DNA from: Rufibacter sp. LB8
GTDB taxonomy: Bacteria > Bacteroidota > Bacteroidia > Cytophagales > Hymenobacteraceae
Direction: 5' to 3'
NCBI RefSeq assembly: GCF_014876185.1
Contig: NZ_JADALJ010000001.1
Location: 4,155,001 to 4,219,000 of the forward strand
DNA length: 64,000 bases
Positions 52,249 through 60,530 of the stretch are shown here, in pieces (positions within the stretch are counted from its first letter, which is position 1; every line of letters starts with the position of its first letter). Both the position numbers and the translations under genes were made by a program. The notes below the pieces were generated by a model. The model was not told where the DNA came from. It searched no databases and saw nothing but the letters and a program-made list of their open reading frames with translations.

Positions 52249-53595
52249 ATGCTTCAGCTAAACGAGTTATCTTTAAATATACCAGAGACCACCAAACCGC
52301 GGGTGGTCATTATTGGCGGCGGATTTGGTGGCGTGAACGTAGCCAAGAATTTACCCGGCAAAGAGTTTCAGATTGTGATGTTTGACCGCCAGAACTACCA
52401 TGGTTTCTGGCCGCTGCTTTACCAGGTAGCCACCGCCGGTCTGGAGCCAGACGCCATTGCCGAACCGCTGCGCAAGCTGTTTGACAAAGACTACGAAGAC
52501 TTCCATTTCCGGCAGGTCAAAGTCACCAGCATTAACCCAGAGAGCAAGACGGTGTGCACACTGGTGGGCGAGTTGCCGTATGATTTTCTGATTATTTCCA
52601 CGGGCACTAAGTCCAATTACTTCGGGAACAAACAAATCAAGGAGTTCTCGTTCCCGCTTAAGCAGATTCCAGATGCGCTCAACCTGCGCAGCCAGCTGTT
52701 GCAGTCGTTTGAGCAGGCCAACATGATTAAAGACCCCGCGGTGCGCCAAAGCTTGCTCAACTTTGTGATTGTAGGCGGTGGGCCCACCGGCGTGGAACTG
52801 GCCGGTGCTCTGGCCGAAATGCGCCGCCACGTGCTTCCCAGCGATTACCCAGGCATGGACTTCAGCAAGATGAATATTTACCTAGTGGAAGGCATGGACC
52901 GCGTGCTGCCGCCTATGTCTGCGGAGTCTAGCGAGACAACCCGCAAGTATTTGGAGGATGTGGGCATTGTGGTGAAACTGAATACGCTGGTGGAGTCTTA
53001 TGACGGGAAAACCGTGACGTTCAAAGGCGGTGAACAGATTCAAACCCAAACACTCATTTGGGCAGCCGGCGTGTCTGGAGCCCAAATCAAAGGCCTGGCA
53101 GATACGTCCAGCGAACGCGGCCGCTACTTGGTCAACACCTTTAACCAAGTCAACGGCTATACAGACATCTTCGCCATAGGCGATATTGCCGCCATGAAAA
53201 CCGAGAAATGGCCCAACGGACACCCTGGCGTGGCCCAACCTGCCATTCAGCAGGGCAAGCACCTGGCCAAGAACCTGAAACGCCTGGTACACCGCGAGAC
53301 CTTGGTACCGTTTGAGTATTTTGACAAAGGTTCTCTGGCCATTATTGGCCGTAACCGTGCCGTAGCTGATTTGCCCAAGAACCTGCACCTAACCGGGTTC
53401 ATCGCCTGGATTGCCTGGTTGTTTGTGCACATCTATTACCTGATCGGGTTCCGGAACAAGCTGGTGGTGCTGGCCAACTGGGTGTACAAGTTCTTTACCT
53501 ATGAAAACGGTACACGCCTGATCATCCGGCCTTTCCTGCGCAAGGAAGATTTGGCCGGGCAAGAGTTCGTGCGGAAACAGACAGATTTGGATTAA
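52249..53595 (+). CDS. NAD(P)/FAD-dependent oxidoreductase, NDH-2-like
   Basis: A 448-residue flavoprotein like type II NADH dehydrogenase (Ndh), which passes electrons from NADH to quinone without pumping protons. ATG 52249 (MLQLNELSLNIPETTKPRVV) is chosen; an earlier ATG at 52195 reads MCLRACCKGFFSDD and is less likely. Two Rossmann folds: VVIIGGGFGGVNVAKNL for FAD and NFVIVGGGPTGVELAGALA for NADH. IFAIGDIAAMK carries the FAD ribityl contact. The C-terminal helix (GFIAWIAWLFVHIYYLIGF) anchors the protein to the membrane, as in NDH-2. A short TRLIIRPFL tail follows. Monocistronic. Confidence 0.92.
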   Translation: MLQLNELSLNIPETTKPRVVIIGGGFGGVNVAKNLPGKEFQIVMFDRQNYHGFWPLLYQVATAGLEPDAIAEPLRKLFDKDYEDFHFRQVKVTSINPESKTVCTLVGELPYDFLIISTGTKSNYFGNKQIKEFSFPLKQIPDALNLRSQLLQSFEQANMIKDPAVRQSLLNFVIVGGGPTGVELAGALAEMRRHVLPSDYPGMDFSKMNIYLVEGMDRVLPPMSAESSETTRKYLEDVGIVVKLNTLVESYDGKTVTFKGGEQIQTQTLIWAAGVSGAQIKGLADTSSERGRYLVNTFNQVNGYTDIFAIGDIAAMKTEKWPNGHPGVAQPAIQQGKHLAKNLKRLVHRETLVPFEYFDKGSLAIIGRNRAVADLPKNLHLTGFIAWIAWLFVHIYYLIGFRNKLVVLANWVYKFFTYENGTRLIIRPFLRKEDLAGQEFVRKQTDLD

Positions 53596-53636
53596 GGTGC
53601 ACATTTCTAATGTGCTGATGTATTAATTGTATTTGA

Positions 53637-53681
53637 GGATTTGAAGAGGTAATGATTTGAAAAGGTGATGATTTGAAAAGT
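53637..53681. repeat. tandem repeat, 16-bp unit, about three copies
   Basis: GATTTGAAGAGGTAAT, GATTTGAAAAGGTGAT, GATTTGAAAAGTTGG. Short and imperfect. Confidence 0.75.
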
Positions 53682-53733
53682 TGGTACTTCACCTTAATAA
53701 ATAAACTGTCTGATAGTTTGAAATGGCCTATTT

Positions 53734-53808
53734 GTAGAGACGCAATACCTTGCGTCTTGGCTCTATGGAACGAGGGTGCACGCCAGACGCAAGGTATTGC
53801 GTCTCTAC
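53734..53808. repeat. GTAGAGAC-type long hairpin
   Basis: GTAGAGACGCAATACCTTGC..., 28-base arms, and a perfect complement ending GCAATACC...GTCTCTAC at 53808, with a loop of about 20 bases. This is the complete form of the repeat whose single arms lie at 19383 and 38211 (in which the inner sequence differs). Confidence 0.85.
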
Positions 53809-53847
53809 ATTTGCCCTATTATATATTCTGTAAAACTGCAAGTCATT

Positions 53848-53891
53848 CTTTGTTTTCGGGCTCATTTCCAGAAATGAAGCCAAAAACGGAA
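53848..53891. repeat. dispersed palindrome, copy 28
   Basis: TTCTTTGTTTTCGGGCTCATTT, loop CCAG, AAATGAAGCCAAAAACGGAA (outer edge imperfect). Confidence 0.88.
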
Positions 53892-53905
53892 ACTTCACTA
53901 AACGC

Positions 53906-53940
53906 AAAAAAGCCCCGCTACTTCCGTAGCGGGGCTTTTT
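53906..53940 (-). terminator. terminator after tsf (may serve both directions)
   Basis: AAAAAAGCCCCGCTAC, TTCC, GTAGCGGGGCTTTTT: a long GC-rich stem with A/T runs on both sides, 21 bases behind the tsf stop. Confidence 0.93.
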
Positions 53941-53961
53941 ATATGTTCTGGTTGTTACAGA

Positions 53962-54795
53962 TTAACCAATAGCTACACGCTTGAACTCCGTAACGGTCAT
54001 GCCTTTGTTGGCGTTGTCCAACAATTTAGCGATGGTCACAGATGGGTCTTTCACAAACTCCTGGTTCAGCAAAGTGCTTTCTTTGTAGAATTTGTTCAGT
54101 TTACCCAAGGCAATTTTCTCCAGCATTTCTTCTGGCTTGCCTTCAGCGCGGGCTTGCTCTTTTCCAATTTCAATCTCACGCTCAACGGTAGCAGAATCAA
54201 CACCGTCTTTGTCAACGGCAATTGGCTTCATGGCCGCAATTTGCATGGCTACGTCTTTGCCCAGGTCGTTTACTTCTTTACCACCGGTGTTGGTCAAACC
54301 TACCAATACACCTAATTTACCGTTAGAGTGGTTGTAAGCAACTACACGCTCAGCTTTCACAGTCTCAAAAGAAACTACGTCAATTTTCTCACCAATCTTA
54401 CCCATTAGGTCTGTCAGGTGATCTTGCAACGCACGGCCATCAGCTTGAACAGAAGCTAATAAATCTTCTTTAGAAGAAGCCTTAGAAGAAACGGCAGCGG
54501 CCAAAACAGTTTGCGCCAGGTTCTTGAAATCTTCTACTTTAGAAACCGGCTCGGTTTCGCAGGCTAGGGCTACTACTATGCCTTCCGTGCCTTCGGCGTT
54601 TACTTGGGTCAACACAGCGCCTTCAGAAGTGGCGTTGTCAGCACGCTTGCTGGCAATCTTCTGACCTTGCTTGCGAAGGATATCTTTGGCGTTCTCAAAA
54701 TCGCCGTTGGCCTCAGTTAAGGCTTTCTTGCAATCCATCATACCGGCACCAGTTTCCTGGCGAAGTCTGTTTACATCTTGTGCTGTAATAGCCAT
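53962..54795 (-). CDS. tsf: elongation factor Ts
   Basis: Guanine-nucleotide exchange factor for EF-Tu. At 277 residues it is of usual length. The N-terminal module (ITAQDVNRLRQETGAGMMDC, KKALTEANGDFENAKDILRK) is the conserved EF-Ts/UBA start, and the later EGIVVALACETEPVSKVEDF, HSNGKLGVLVGLTNTGG and VKDPSVTIAKLL blocks match. It is the last gene of the rplM-rpsI-rpsB-tsf set, separated from rpsB by 145 bases with a terminator-like hairpin, so it may also be transcribed separately. Confidence 0.98.
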   Translation of the reverse strand: MAITAQDVNRLRQETGAGMMDCKKALTEANGDFENAKDILRKQGQKIASKRADNATSEGAVLTQVNAEGTEGIVVALACETEPVSKVEDFKNLAQTVLAAAVSSKASSKEDLLASVQADGRALQDHLTDLMGKIGEKIDVVSFETVKAERVVAYNHSNGKLGVLVGLTNTGGKEVNDLGKDVAMQIAAMKPIAVDKDGVDSATVEREIEIGKEQARAEGKPEEMLEKIALGKLNKFYKESTLLNQEFVKDPSVTIAKLLDNANKGMTVTEFKRVAIG

Positions 54796-54863
54796 TGTTC
54801 TTTTATTAAGAAATACGGATAATAAGTTTCAATAGGAGCGGGGCTAGGCCCACGCAATAAGGT

Positions 54864-54917
54864 TAAAAAGAAACTGAACATCAGTAGCCAGGCTTCCTAA
54901 TGTTCAGTTTCTTTTCA
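54864..54917 (-). terminator. hairpin with T-run between rpsB and tsf
   Basis: On the minus strand GAAACTGAACAT pairs with ATGTTCAGTTTC, followed by TTTTT. It looks like an intrinsic terminator for the rpsB message. Read-through or a separate promoter would be needed for tsf. Confidence 0.72.
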
Positions 54918-54940
54918 ATAGTATAAAGAAGGATTAACGC

Positions 54941-55702
54941 TTATTCAGCCTCAATTTTCTCCTGGATGCCTTCTTCTTCAGAACGCTTCTTCTCAGTTTC
55001 GTCTTTGTCAACTTTACGCTCAGAAAGACCTTCTTCAATGGCTTTACCAATAAGAGCGGTGATCAACGCAATAGACTTAGAAGCATCATCATTCGCCGGG
55101 ATTGGGAAGTCAACCAGCTCTGGGTTAGAGTTGGTATCTACAATCGCAAATATTGGCAAATTCAATTTCTGCGCTTCTTTGATGGCAATGCTTTCACGCT
55201 TGGCGTCTACAATGAACAAAGCGGCTGGCAGGCGAGACAAGTCAGCGATACCACCCAACACACGGTCAAGTTTGTCACGCTCACGGCTCATCATCAAACG
55301 CTCACGCTTTGCCATGGCGGCATAGGCGGTGTTTTCTTTTACCATTTTGTCAATGGTTGACATTTTCTTCAAAGACTTACGTACAGTCTGGAAGTTGGTC
55401 AACATACCACCCAACCAACGGTCCGTCACGTAGGGCATCTTTAGGCGCTTGGCCTCTTCTGCTACAATGTCCTGGGCTTGTTTCTTGGTGGCGACAAACA
55501 AAATCTTACGGCCAGACTTCGCAATTTGCTTAATAGCGGAGATTGCTTCGTCTAAAGACGCCAAGGTTTTGTTCAGGTCAATGATGTGGATGCCGTTTTT
55601 CTCCATGAAAATGTACGGAGCCATTTTAGGATCCCATTTTCTGGTAAGGTGACCAAAGTGTACACCGGCGTCCAGTAATTCTTTATAAGTGGTATTAGCC
55701 AT
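54941..55702 (-). CDS. rpsB: 30S ribosomal protein S2
   Basis: Small-subunit ribosomal protein S2, 253 residues. Conserved blocks are GVHFGHLTRKWDPKMAPYIF, RKILFVATKKQAQDIVAEEA, VTDRWLGGMLTNFQTVRKSL and the later DAKRESIAIKEAQKLNLP and VDFPIPANDDASKSI. The tail is charged (EEEGIQEKIEAE). It follows rpsI by 24 bases. Confidence 0.98.
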   Translation of the reverse strand: MANTTYKELLDAGVHFGHLTRKWDPKMAPYIFMEKNGIHIIDLNKTLASLDEAISAIKQIAKSGRKILFVATKKQAQDIVAEEAKRLKMPYVTDRWLGGMLTNFQTVRKSLKKMSTIDKMVKENTAYAAMAKRERLMMSRERDKLDRVLGGIADLSRLPAALFIVDAKRESIAIKEAQKLNLPIFAIVDTNSNPELVDFPIPANDDASKSIALITALIGKAIEEGLSERKVDKDETEKKRSEEEGIQEKIEAE

Positions 55703-55726
55703 GATATTTTTACAGCTGATAAGATA

Positions 55727-56113
55727 TTAACGTTTAGAGAACTGGAAGGAGCGACGAGCTTTGCGCTTACCGAATTTCTTGCGCTCCACCATGCGGGGGT
55801 CACGCGTTACGAAACCTTCTTTTTTCAGGGCCGGACGGGTCTCGGCGTTTTCTTCTATCAGCGCTTTGGTGATAGCTAAACGAAGGGCTTCTGCCTGACC
55901 GGCAACGCCACCGCCTTTGATATTTGCCTTGATGTCGTATTTGCCTACCAACTCCAACAAGCTCAAAGGCTGCTGTACGATGGTCTGTAATACTTCACTA
56001 GGGAAATATTCCTTAATATCTCTATCGTTAATAGTGATATTCCCTTGCCCTGACGTCATGTAGATGCGCGCCACCGAGGTTTTTCTTCTACCAGATGTAT
56101 TGAGAATTTCCAT
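55727..56113 (-). CDS. rpsI: 30S ribosomal protein S9
   Basis: Small-subunit ribosomal protein S9, 128 residues, ending in the universal basic tail that reads KFGKRKARRSFQFSKR and reaches the P-site tRNA. Also NTSGRRKTSVARIYMTSGQG at the start and ALRLAITKALIEENAETRP. It follows rplM by 14 bases, so it is in the same transcript. Confidence 0.98.
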   Translation of the reverse strand: MEILNTSGRRKTSVARIYMTSGQGNITINDRDIKEYFPSEVLQTIVQQPLSLLELVGKYDIKANIKGGGVAGQAEALRLAITKALIEENAETRPALKKEGFVTRDPRMVERKKFGKRKARRSFQFSKR

Positions 56114-56127
56114 TAAATATGACTAGG

Positions 56128-56577
56128 TTATTTTGTAAGTTTTACTGTAACTGGCTGTTGTGCTTCATGTGGATGCTCAGCACCAGCATACACAAACAGG
56201 TTTCTGAATTGCTCACGGCCCAAACGGGTTCTTGGCAACATACCGCGTACCGCGCGCTCTACCAACAGGGTAGAAGACTTGGCCTTTAACTCACGCGGAG
56301 TGAAGGTTTTCTGTCCACCTGGGTAGCCTGTGTGCGTCACAAAGGTTTTCTTGTCCCACTTCTTACCGGTCATGCGAACTTTGTCTGAGTTGATAACAAT
56401 TACGCTATCACCGCAGTCTGCATTAGGTGTGAAAGAAGGTTTGTTTTTGCCTCTGAGAATCATGGCAATCTGTGAGGCCACGCGGCCAAGGGTTGAGTCT
56501 CCGGCGTCTATCACTACCCAGCCTTTATTAGCGGCCGCCTTATTAACTGATAACGTCTTGTAACTTAAATGATCCAT
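56128..56577 (-). CDS. rplM: 50S ribosomal protein L13
   Basis: Large-subunit ribosomal protein L13, 149 residues, an early assembly protein. WVVIDAGDSTLGRVASQIAM, NADCGDSVIVINSDKVRMTG, GYPGGQKTFTPRELKAKSS and VRGMLPRTRLGREQFRNLFV are the family blocks. It is the first gene of the rplM-rpsI-rpsB-tsf cluster, with a good promoter candidate about 55 bases upstream. Confidence 0.98.
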   Translation of the reverse strand: MDHLSYKTLSVNKAAANKGWVVIDAGDSTLGRVASQIAMILRGKNKPSFTPNADCGDSVIVINSDKVRMTGKKWDKKTFVTHTGYPGGQKTFTPRELKAKSSTLLVERAVRGMLPRTRLGREQFRNLFVYAGAEHPHEAQQPVTVKLTK

Positions 56578-56629
56578 TATGAATGGTTAACTAGTGAAAA
56601 AATGTAATGCTTTTTCTTGAAAATGGACA

Positions 56630-56660
56630 CAAAGATACAAAACCGGTTTTTGGTATGCAA
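56630..56660 (-). promoter_or_regulatory. probable promoter of rplM-rpsI
   Basis: On the minus strand TTGC, a 19-base spacer and TATCTTTG fit the Bacteroidota TTTG/TTG and TAnnTTTG boxes. The -7 box lies about 53 bases from the rplM ATG. Confidence 0.55.
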
Positions 56661-56740
56661 CATGCAGTCTATTTATTGTCCTGAAAATCAAGGGAAATTG
56701 GGGAGGGAAGTGGAGGAAGCATTTGGGAATCAAGCTGGAG

Positions 56741-56782
56741 TTCCGTTTTTAGGCTCCATTCTGGAAATGAAGCTGAAAACGC
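56741..56782. repeat. dispersed palindrome, copy 29
   Basis: TTCCGTTTTTAGGCTCCATT, CTGG, AAATGAAGCTGAAAACGCAA. An inverse-loop copy. Confidence 0.78.
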
Positions 56783-56802
56783 AACTGATTATTTAACGTG
56801 CT

Positions 56803-57087
56803 TTAATCAATAGTTAGTAAGAATAGAAAAACTACAACCGCAAAAATAGCCACGTTTATAAACCAATGCTTTTTAAACCATTGCTTGAACAGTAGACTTG
56901 TCAGGATACTTAAGAGTCCGTATCCACCAAAAATATATGGTAGTGAATAGGCAAGCCAGATAAGTGGCTTTTGTTCTCCTCCAGAGGAAGTCAAGGCTAA
57001 AATAATTGGAATGAATACAATAGAAATCACAGCCACAATGGACCAAGTGACATATAACTTCTCGGCTGTGATATACGGCTTTGTCAT
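56803..57087 (-). CDS. small three-helix membrane protein, unknown
   Basis: 94 residues with three hydrophobic segments (VTWSIVAVISIVFIPIILAL, LIWLAYSLPYIFGGYGLLSI, WFINVAIFAVVVFLFLLTI). It starts MTKPYITAEKLY. No family is recognised. It is AT-rich compared with its neighbours. Monocistronic, 66 bases from the HigA stop. Confidence 0.65.
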   Translation of the reverse strand: MTKPYITAEKLYVTWSIVAVISIVFIPIILALTSSGGEQKPLIWLAYSLPYIFGGYGLLSILTSLLFKQWFKKHWFINVAIFAVVVFLFLLTID

Positions 57088-57153
57088 TTCTTATGGATTA
57101 ACGGCCATTTAGCTATCACTGGTTATGCCACCGTCAAAGAAAGAAAATAAGTT

Positions 57154-57480
57154 CTAAGCCAACTTTACAAAATTGTCTTCCAACTTTACATTAAAGTTGA
57201 TTTCTGCCTTTAACGCCTTGAATACTTTCAGAACAGTATCAATAGTGGCGCTGTTAGTGCTGTTCTCCAGTTTGGAGATTTGAGATTTTTGTACGCCTAC
57301 CAGTTGACCTAATTGTTCCTGGGTAAGGTTTCTATGTTGGCGGGCCGCTTTTATCATTTTGCCCAACACTTCCATGTGCAGTTCATATTCATAAGCATCC
57401 CGCTCCTGCGTACCCACTTTGCCAATGAACTTGTCTTTTAATTCAGAAAGAGAAGAAGATTTCATTTGTGAGGCTGCCAT
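57154..57480 (-). CDS. HigA-like antitoxin, XRE helix-turn-helix
   Basis: 108 residues counted from ATG 57480 (MAASQMKSSSLSELKDKFIG); a longer frame to 57540 overlaps the toxin. The Cro/C1-type helix-turn-helix is MIKAARQHRNLTQEQLGQLV then GVQKSQISKLENSTNSATID (both in the usual spacing). The C-terminal LKVFKALKAEINFNVKLED is as in HigA. It lies 4 bases behind the toxin gene, with the toxin first, which is the order for higBA. It represses the pair and neutralises HigB (family knowledge). Confidence 0.88.
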   Translation of the reverse strand: MAASQMKSSSLSELKDKFIGKVGTQERDAYEYELHMEVLGKMIKAARQHRNLTQEQLGQLVGVQKSQISKLENSTNSATIDTVLKVFKALKAEINFNVKLEDNFVKLA

Positions 57481-57484
57481 ACTT

Positions 57485-57826
57485 TTATTTTTTCTGTTTG
57501 ATGTCAAAATACTTGTTTTTGATGCGCACAGCCCTGTCAATTTCGCTAGTTGGAACTTTGTCTACTTTCTTGATAAAACCGTGTGTTGCGATAACTAAGG
57601 TTTCTTTACCATCAGTTTTGTCCCAAAAGGCAAGCAGTCTTATCTGCAAGCCAGCGTATTTTGTCCTGAATTCCCAAATATCCTGCTGCAGTTTCTTGAA
57701 AAGCTTTGGGTCATTGGTTTGCTCTGCCAGGTCAATGTTATACAGTATTTTCCTAATTGTCTTGGAATCAAGCTGAGAAATGAATTTCTCAGCTTCCTCT
57801 AAAAATCTTGTTTGAAAATACTGCAT
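57485..57826 (-). CDS. HigB-like toxin (Gp49-like, RelE/ParE superfamily)
   Basis: A 113-residue probable mRNA interferase of the phage-derived Gp49-like type: RFLEEAEKFISQLDSKTIRK at the start, the LFKKLQQDIWEFRTKYAGLQIRLLAFWDKTDG core (key parts: DIWEFRTKYAGLQIRLLAFW), VIATHGFIKKVDKVPTSEI near the end. HigB cleaves mRNA on the ribosome. It is the first gene of the pair with the XRE antitoxin. AT-rich compared with the surroundings. Confidence 0.87.
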   Translation of the reverse strand: MQYFQTRFLEEAEKFISQLDSKTIRKILYNIDLAEQTNDPKLFKKLQQDIWEFRTKYAGLQIRLLAFWDKTDGKETLVIATHGFIKKVDKVPTSEIDRAVRIKNKYFDIKQKK

Positions 57827-57919
57827 TACTTATGCCCAAGTATAACGGAGTAAAACTAGTGAAAGTTTCTAAATTTGGAAACTTTAGATTGGGGTTTACT
57901 TTCGTTGGAGATAAATTCA

Positions 57920-58633
57920 TTACCCATTCTTCCGCAACAACTTCAACAACACGTCAAAGTCCTTGTGATAATCTGCGGTCACCAAAACGGGCTCACCGTT
58001 CATCAAGGTAAAGCCTAACTGATACGAGTGCAGCGCGAAGCGTTTGATCAAGGGTTGTTCCTCAGTGTCTTTGGCCAGGTTGAATTTACGTTTCAAACTG
58101 GAGAGATACAATGGTTGGCCGCCGTACATTTCGTCATGCACAATAGAGGCTTTCAGGAACGCCAGATGCAGCCTGATTTGGTGCATGCGGCCGGTGATGG
58201 GTCTGCATTCCAACAGTGTGTGCCGCCCGAACTTCTCCAATGTGGTGAAATACGTTTGTGCGGGTTTGCCTTTGTAGGCCAGTTTGGCGATGCCTTTGAG
58301 ACCGGGCTGAATGGCGCGGTCTACCAAAAGGTCTTTGAAATCATAGCTTCCCCAGGCCACGGCGTGGTAGATTTTGTTCACCTGCCGGTTCTCAAACTGC
58401 ATGGAAAGATGCCGGTAGGCTTCGGGGTTTTTGGCGATAGCCAGGCAGCCGGAGGTTTCTTTGTCCAGGCGGTGGCAGGCCTGGGCATCATCATGGTATT
58501 GGCGGGCCAACGTGAGCAGGTTAGAGGCGTTGAACGAGCGGTCTTCCAGCGTGGCCAGAAACGGCGGCTTGTTCACCACTATATAATCATCGTTCTCAAA
58601 AATAATGAGGTCTTGGAAAGCGGGTAGCTTCAT
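57920..58633 (-). CDS. RluA-family pseudouridine synthase
   Basis: Converts uridine to pseudouridine in rRNA or tRNA. 237 residues, lacking the N-terminal S4 domain found in RluC/RluD, as in short forms such as RluA/TruC. The catalytic motif is CHRLDKETSGCLAIAKN (HRLDxxTSG with Asp), after the VNKPPFLATLEDRSFN block. The GRMHQIRLHLAFL and YGGQPLYLSSLK blocks complete the domain. The exact RNA target is unknown. Confidence 0.93.
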   Translation of the reverse strand: MKLPAFQDLIIFENDDYIVVNKPPFLATLEDRSFNASNLLTLARQYHDDAQACHRLDKETSGCLAIAKNPEAYRHLSMQFENRQVNKIYHAVAWGSYDFKDLLVDRAIQPGLKGIAKLAYKGKPAQTYFTTLEKFGRHTLLECRPITGRMHQIRLHLAFLKASIVHDEMYGGQPLYLSSLKRKFNLAKDTEEQPLIKRFALHSYQLGFTLMNGEPVLVTADYHKDFDVLLKLLRKNG

Positions 58634-58656
58634 AGAAACAGAATGTGAAAGGCGCG

Positions 58657-58697
58657 GCGTTTTTGGCTTCGTTTCCGGAAATGAGCCCGAAAACAGA
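58657..58697. repeat. dispersed palindrome, copy 30
   Basis: GCGTTTTTGGCTTCGTTT, CCGG, AAATGAGCCCGAAAACAG. Lies between the pseudouridine synthase start and the histidine kinase stop, both on the minus strand. Confidence 0.86.
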
Positions 58698-58765
58698 CAC
58701 GCAGCCGCGCTCCCACAAAGGTACTTATTATTTTCCGGGGAATGATAGGGACTGAAAGTGCCCGT

Positions 58766-59815
58766 TTATTCAGCGTCTTTCACCTTGGGCAGCTTGAATT
58801 TGAGCGTGGTGCCTACCCCAATCTCACTGTTGATGCCAATGCCTGAGTTGTGCGCCTCCACAATGTGCTTGGAAATAGCCAGGCCCAAGCCTGAACCGCC
58901 GCCCGACGCGTCTTTGGTGCGGCTTTTGTCTATGCGGTAGAAGCGCTCAAAAATGCGGGTTTGGTGTTCTTTCTGTATGCCGGGGCCGTCATCACGCACG
59001 GTAACCCAGGTTTTGCGCTTGTTTTCCTGGAAAGAGAGCCAGATGTTGCCGTGGTCCAGGCCGTATTTAATGGCGTTGTCAATGAAGTTGATGAGCACCT
59101 GTTTGATGCGGCCCCGGTCTGCGGTAACCAGAAACTGCTCGGTGGTTTCATTGGTGAGGTGCAAGGTCATGTGGCGCGCGGCCGCCTTGCCTTCCAGCTG
59201 CTCAAAGACTTCCTGGCCCAGTTCATTCAAATCAAACCTGGACTTTTTCATCTTGATCACGCCTTTCTCCAGCTGCGAGATGGTAATCAGGTCCTGCACC
59301 AAAACATCTAAGCCATCTAAGCTTTTGGCGGCTTTCTGCAGGAATTTGTCGCGCACGCGCTCGTCATCCATGGCGCCGTCTAAGAGCGTGTGAATGAAAC
59401 CTTGCGCCGCGAAGATGGGGGTTTTGAGTTCATGGCTCACATCTGCCAGAAACTCACGGCGCATGGCCTGCAGGCGTTTGAGCTCCTCAATCTCCTTTTG
59501 GTTTCGTTCAGCTAGCAGATAGATTTCGTCTTTGATGCGCTTGAGCGGGTCTGGCCTGAACAAAAACTTGTTGCTCATGCGCTTGAACTCCTGCCGCTTG
59601 AACTTCTCCAATCCGCCGTAAATGCTGTTGATTTCCCTGAAAATCAAGGCTTCATACGAAAAATAAACCAGCAGAAAGCAAGATGAGAACGTGAGCGCCA
59701 GGGCCAGCACCTGGTTTCTGAAACTTAATTGCGGCGAGAAAAACAGATACGCACCAATAATGCCCGCCACCAGCACTGAGATGACAATGGCAATGGCCTG
59801 CGAACTCACCCGCAC
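58766..59815 (-). CDS. sensor histidine kinase, PhoR-like
   Basis: Membrane sensor kinase. The GTG at 59815 is used as start (349 residues); the frame is open to an ATG at 59944, but that part overlaps the response regulator gene by 104 bases. Two TM segments (AIAIVISVLVAGIIGAYLFF, VLALALTFSSCFLLVYFSY) enclose a short loop. The H box is FLADVSHELKTPIFAAQGF, the N box INFIDNAIKYG, and the G boxes are VRDDGPGIQKEH and GGGSGLGLAISKH. With almost no periplasmic domain, it is like PhoR. Paired with a PhoB-like regulator directly upstream, so phosphate or envelope sensing is inferred. Confidence 0.88.
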   Translation of the reverse strand: MRVSSQAIAIVISVLVAGIIGAYLFFSPQLSFRNQVLALALTFSSCFLLVYFSYEALIFREINSIYGGLEKFKRQEFKRMSNKFLFRPDPLKRIKDEIYLLAERNQKEIEELKRLQAMRREFLADVSHELKTPIFAAQGFIHTLLDGAMDDERVRDKFLQKAAKSLDGLDVLVQDLITISQLEKGVIKMKKSRFDLNELGQEVFEQLEGKAAARHMTLHLTNETTEQFLVTADRGRIKQVLINFIDNAIKYGLDHGNIWLSFQENKRKTWVTVRDDGPGIQKEHQTRIFERFYRIDKSRTKDASGGGSGLGLAISKHIVEAHNSGIGINSEIGVGTTLKFKLPKVKDAE

Positions 59816-59840
59816 TTTAGACCGTGGGGCAGGCGGTGGG

Positions 59841-60530
59841 TTAGTCTGTGTTGAATTTGTAGCCAACGCCTTTAATGGTTTTGATATGGTCTTCGCCAAT
59901 TTTCTCGCGCACTTTTCTAATGTGTACGTCAACGGTGCGGGCAATCACAAACACATCATTCCCCCACACGTTGTTCAGGAGTTCGTCTCGGCTGAATACT
60001 TTGTCTGGCGTGGCGGCCAAAAAGGCCAGCAGTTCAAATTCCTTCTTCGGCAGGTTAATTTTCTGGTCGCCTTTCTGCACAATGAACCCGGTACGGTCAA
60101 TCTTGAGGTCGCCAATCTCAATCACCTGGGTCTGCTCCGGAATCTGGTTGTCGCGGCGCACGAAGGCAGCCAGGCGACTGATGAGCGCGCGCGGTTTGAT
60201 GGGTTTGACAATAAAGTCATCGGCGCCGGCCTCAAACGCGGCCACCTCAGAGAACTCCTCAGACCGGGCAGTGAGAAACAGAATGTGCGTGTCTTTGAAC
60301 TTTGGGTCCTCCCTAAAATGCCGACAGGCGGTGATGCCATCCATCACGGGCATCATGACGTCCAGCAGAATAATCTCGGGCTTGAACTTGCGGGCCACCA
60401 GCAGGGCTTGCTGTCCGTTGAGGGCGTGGGCCACCTCATAGCCTTCTTTCTCCAAGTTGTACTGCAGCAGTTCTACAATGTCTGGGTCATCGTCCACAAT
60501 CAGAATCTTGTATTTTACCGGCGTTTGCAT
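59841..60530 (-). CDS. response regulator, OmpR/PhoB family
   Basis: A 229-residue transcription factor. The start is ATG 60530 (MQTPVKYKILIVDDDPDIVE); the frame is open further upstream, but with unlikely sequence. The receiver domain has acidic VDDD at 12-15, the phospho-Asp in ILLDVMMPVMDG, and the Thr/Lys residues in FLTARS and FIVKPIKPRAL. The winged-helix DNA-binding domain follows, with NLPKKEFELLAFLA, SRDELLNNVWG and VDVHIRKVREKIG, TIKGVGYKF. It is upstream of its histidine kinase, in the usual order. Confidence 0.94.
   Translation of the reverse strand: MQTPVKYKILIVDDDPDIVELLQYNLEKEGYEVAHALNGQQALLVARKFKPEIILLDVMMPVMDGITACRHFREDPKFKDTHILFLTARSEEFSEVAAFEAGADDFIVKPIKPRALISRLAAFVRRDNQIPEQTQVIEIGDLKIDRTGFIVQKGDQKINLPKKEFELLAFLAATPDKVFSRDELLNNVWGNDVFVIARTVDVHIRKVREKIGEDHIKTIKGVGYKFNTD

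Larger units (their letters stand above)
53596..53961. other. gap of repeats between the NDH-2-like gene and tsf
   Basis: It holds a triple 16-bp tandem repeat (53637-53681), a GTAGAGAC hairpin (53734-53808), the palindrome at 53848-53891 and a strong terminator (53906-53940). No gene is seen. Confidence 0.75.
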
